NCBI GenBank assembly: GCA_938009335.1 | Contig: CALLHT010000206.1 | Span: 1 to 6,794 of the forward strand | DNA length: 6,794 nucleotides | Direction: 5' to 3' | Source of the DNA: an uncultured Rhizobiaceae group bacterium | GTDB taxonomy: Bacteria > Pseudomonadota > Alphaproteobacteria > Rhizobiales > Rhizobiaceae | In this document: positions 5,686 to 6,794 of the stretch, piece by piece | How the letters are laid out: each line of letters begins with the position of its first letter | Position numbering within the stretch: the first letter of the stretch is position 1 | The notes under the pieces: generated by a model | What the model was told of the DNA's origin: nothing | What the model saw: only the letters and a program-made list of their open reading frames with translations | Database searches by the model: none | Program-made: the position numbers and the translations under genes

Positions 5686-6720
5686 CTAACGCACCTGAGC
5701 AATGAGCCGGCTTGCGTTTTCGAGTGACTTGGCAGTTGTCACCACGATGGTCGGGACGGTCATAAACTCAACGGTCCAAGAGGTTCCAGAACGTTCTTGC
5801 TCATGTAGCGCTACCTGATGAAGCAGGCCCATTTGATGTGCGTTATAGTTTGCTGCTGAGACAAGCGCTTCGGCCAAGACTGGGTTTTTCTTGTGCGGCA
5901 TTGCAGATGATGAACCACCCGTTTCGAGTGTGATTTCATCAATTCCGTTTTGTGCCATTAGCAGAATATCCGCCCCAATTTTCCCAAGTGCGGTTGTGAC
6001 CGATGTGAGCCATGTGCAGATTTCTATCAATACCCGGCGATCTGTATGCCAAGGGTTGCTAATTGTGGTGAGGCTTAAATCGGTTGCCATTGCCTCTACC
6101 AATTCAGCCCATTCAGGAACCTGCTTATGCATCATGCCAATTGGCCCGCCCAGTTGTAGTGGGAAGGTAGTTGGGCGCTCTGTGCGTAGAGCGATCAGTG
6201 GCGAAAGCCAAGTATCCATCCGGTCGCTAAACGTGAAGGGAAGCGCTTCTTGCATGCGTGTGCGTGCTGAAATTTTCTGTTGGCCCAGTCGAGATTTGAG
6301 ATTTGTAAGGGCTTTCTCGAGGGGTTCCATCTGATCGCATATGCTCTCGACTGCTACCTTCAAGCGGAGCATTAGGCTCGTATCGATTACATCCTGGCTG
6401 GTGGTATCTTTGTGAAAGCTTTTTTGGACTTGTTCAGGAAGAGCTGCGCGAACCTGCTTCACGAAGGATGGTACATAAATACCATCCGTCTCGACGCCTT
6501 GGAACAAGGCGGCGTGATCCAGTGCCATTGTATCTAAAGTTTGTGTAATTTTCTCGGCCTGATCAGTTGGAACAAGTCCAAACTTTGCTTGAGCAGCACA
6601 TAGTGCTCTTTCAAAGCGAATTGCAGCTGCAAGCTCTTCTTCCAACGAAAATAACTGCGCTATACCGCCGATGCTATCGGCGGTTAAATGCAAACCAGAA
6701 TTGCAAACTGTAAAACTCAT
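5686..6720 (-). CDS. pcaB: 3-carboxy-cis,cis-muconate cycloisomerase-like lyase (fumarase/ASL superfamily)
   Basis: A 344-aa protein, near the length of the short PcaB form (about 350 aa). It shows all three conserved superfamily regions: 'TTSQDVIDT' (106-114), 'NPWHTDRR' (222-229) with the conserved His, and the signature loop 'GGSSSAMPHKKNP' (268-280). 'LGGPIGMM' and 'TALGKIGADILLMAQ' are also typical of PcaB. PcaB cyclises 3-carboxymuconate to 4-carboxymuconolactone in the protocatechuate branch of the beta-ketoadipate pathway. No other pca gene is visible, so another lyase specificity remains possible. The usual H-x-G-A-TSQD block reads HKDTTSQD here. The start ATG at 6720 is supported by the family N-terminus ('SIGGIAQLFSLEEELAAAIRFE', residues 16-37) and by an upstream in-frame stop; the ribosome site (GAAGAG, three bases away) is poor. 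An 87-base gap separates it from the rhodanese. Confidence 0.82.
   Translation of the reverse strand: MSFTVCNSGLHLTADSIGGIAQLFSLEEELAAAIRFERALCAAQAKFGLVPTDQAEKITQTLDTMALDHAALFQGVETDGIYVPSFVKQVRAALPEQVQKSFHKDTTSQDVIDTSLMLRLKVAVESICDQMEPLEKALTNLKSRLGQQKISARTRMQEALPFTFSDRMDTWLSPLIALRTERPTTFPLQLGGPIGMMHKQVPEWAELVEAMATDLSLTTISNPWHTDRRVLIEICTWLTSVTTALGKIGADILLMAQNGIDEITLETGGSSSAMPHKKNPVLAEALVSAANYNAHQMGLLHQVALHEQERSGTSWTVEFMTVPTIVVTTAKSLENASRLIAQVR
6664..6684. repeat. Perfect inverted repeat near the 5' end of the PcaB-like gene
   Basis: ACCGCCGAT (6664-6672) and ATCGGCGGT (6676-6684) form a nine-base-pair GC-rich stem with a three-base loop, starting about 36 bases after the start codon. It is inside codons for ADSIGGIA, so it may be chance, or it may slow early translation. 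Confidence 0.4.
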
Positions 6721-6794
6721 CCACTCTTCATAGCGATTGATGAGTTTCAGGAAAAGCGAAGAGTTGCGCTTCTGAGCTTAACTTCTCTTACGGC

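Noticed and set aside
5335..5727. A 130-codon plus-strand frame across the rhodanese and the gap
   Set aside because: It is antisense to the rhodanese active-site region and has no family resemblance.
5891..6334. A 147-codon open frame on the plus strand within the PcaB-like gene
   Set aside because: It is fully antisense to the conserved lyase motifs and resembles no family; it is a shadow frame.
6747..6794. Possible C-terminal end of another minus-strand gene (15 codons, stop at 6747)
   Set aside because: It is too short to recognise. It does not look like the PcaG C-terminus that might be expected upstream of pcaB, and any random frame could give this.

Overview
The window is dense, ordinary bacterial coding sequence with no RNA genes, mobile elements or CRISPR. 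The base composition is moderate, about half G+C by eye. The protein types suggest a proteobacterium, most likely an alphaproteobacterium: a short-form PcaB-like lyase, a cytosolic BisC-type sulfoxide reductase, a small single-domain rhodanese with an 'APRGMVEFW-DP-SPYF' segment, and a 'PRSTSTAF/HEPF' sulfotransferase. This placement rests on remembered family resemblance, not on a marker gene.

The layout is two convergent gene blocks. The left block (+ strand, 1-2745) is a tightly coupled run of three genes: the C-terminal part of an Asp/Glu-racemase / maleate-isomerase / arylmalonate-decarboxylase-like enzyme (cut by the window edge), a PAPS-type sulfotransferase-like protein, and an NAD-type aldehyde dehydrogenase. 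Each gene overlaps the next by 4-8 bases, so they are very probably one transcript and act together. The right block (- strand, 6720 down to 2860) holds a PcaB/fumarase-superfamily lyase, then after 87 bases a rhodanese, then after only 12-27 bases (depending on the start) a molybdopterin oxidoreductase of the BisC/DMSO-reductase family. The two blocks meet at a 114-base convergent spacer (2746-2859) holding one weak hairpin.

A possible common theme is sulfur and small carboxylic acid chemistry. The left block has a sulfotransferase placed between a carboxylate isomerase/decarboxylase-like enzyme and an aldehyde oxidiser. The right block pairs a sulfur-transfer protein with an S-oxide reductase that keeps the Tyr-Gly-Trp signature and the serine molybdenum ligand. 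No complete known pathway is visible; the left block's substrate is unknown and is the best candidate for something undescribed. The main points worth checking are the apparently altered catalytic cysteine positions of the first enzyme, the function of the three-gene coupled unit, the rhodanese-BisC pairing, and a 12-base palindrome with an AAGCGCTT core in the gap ahead of the rhodanese.
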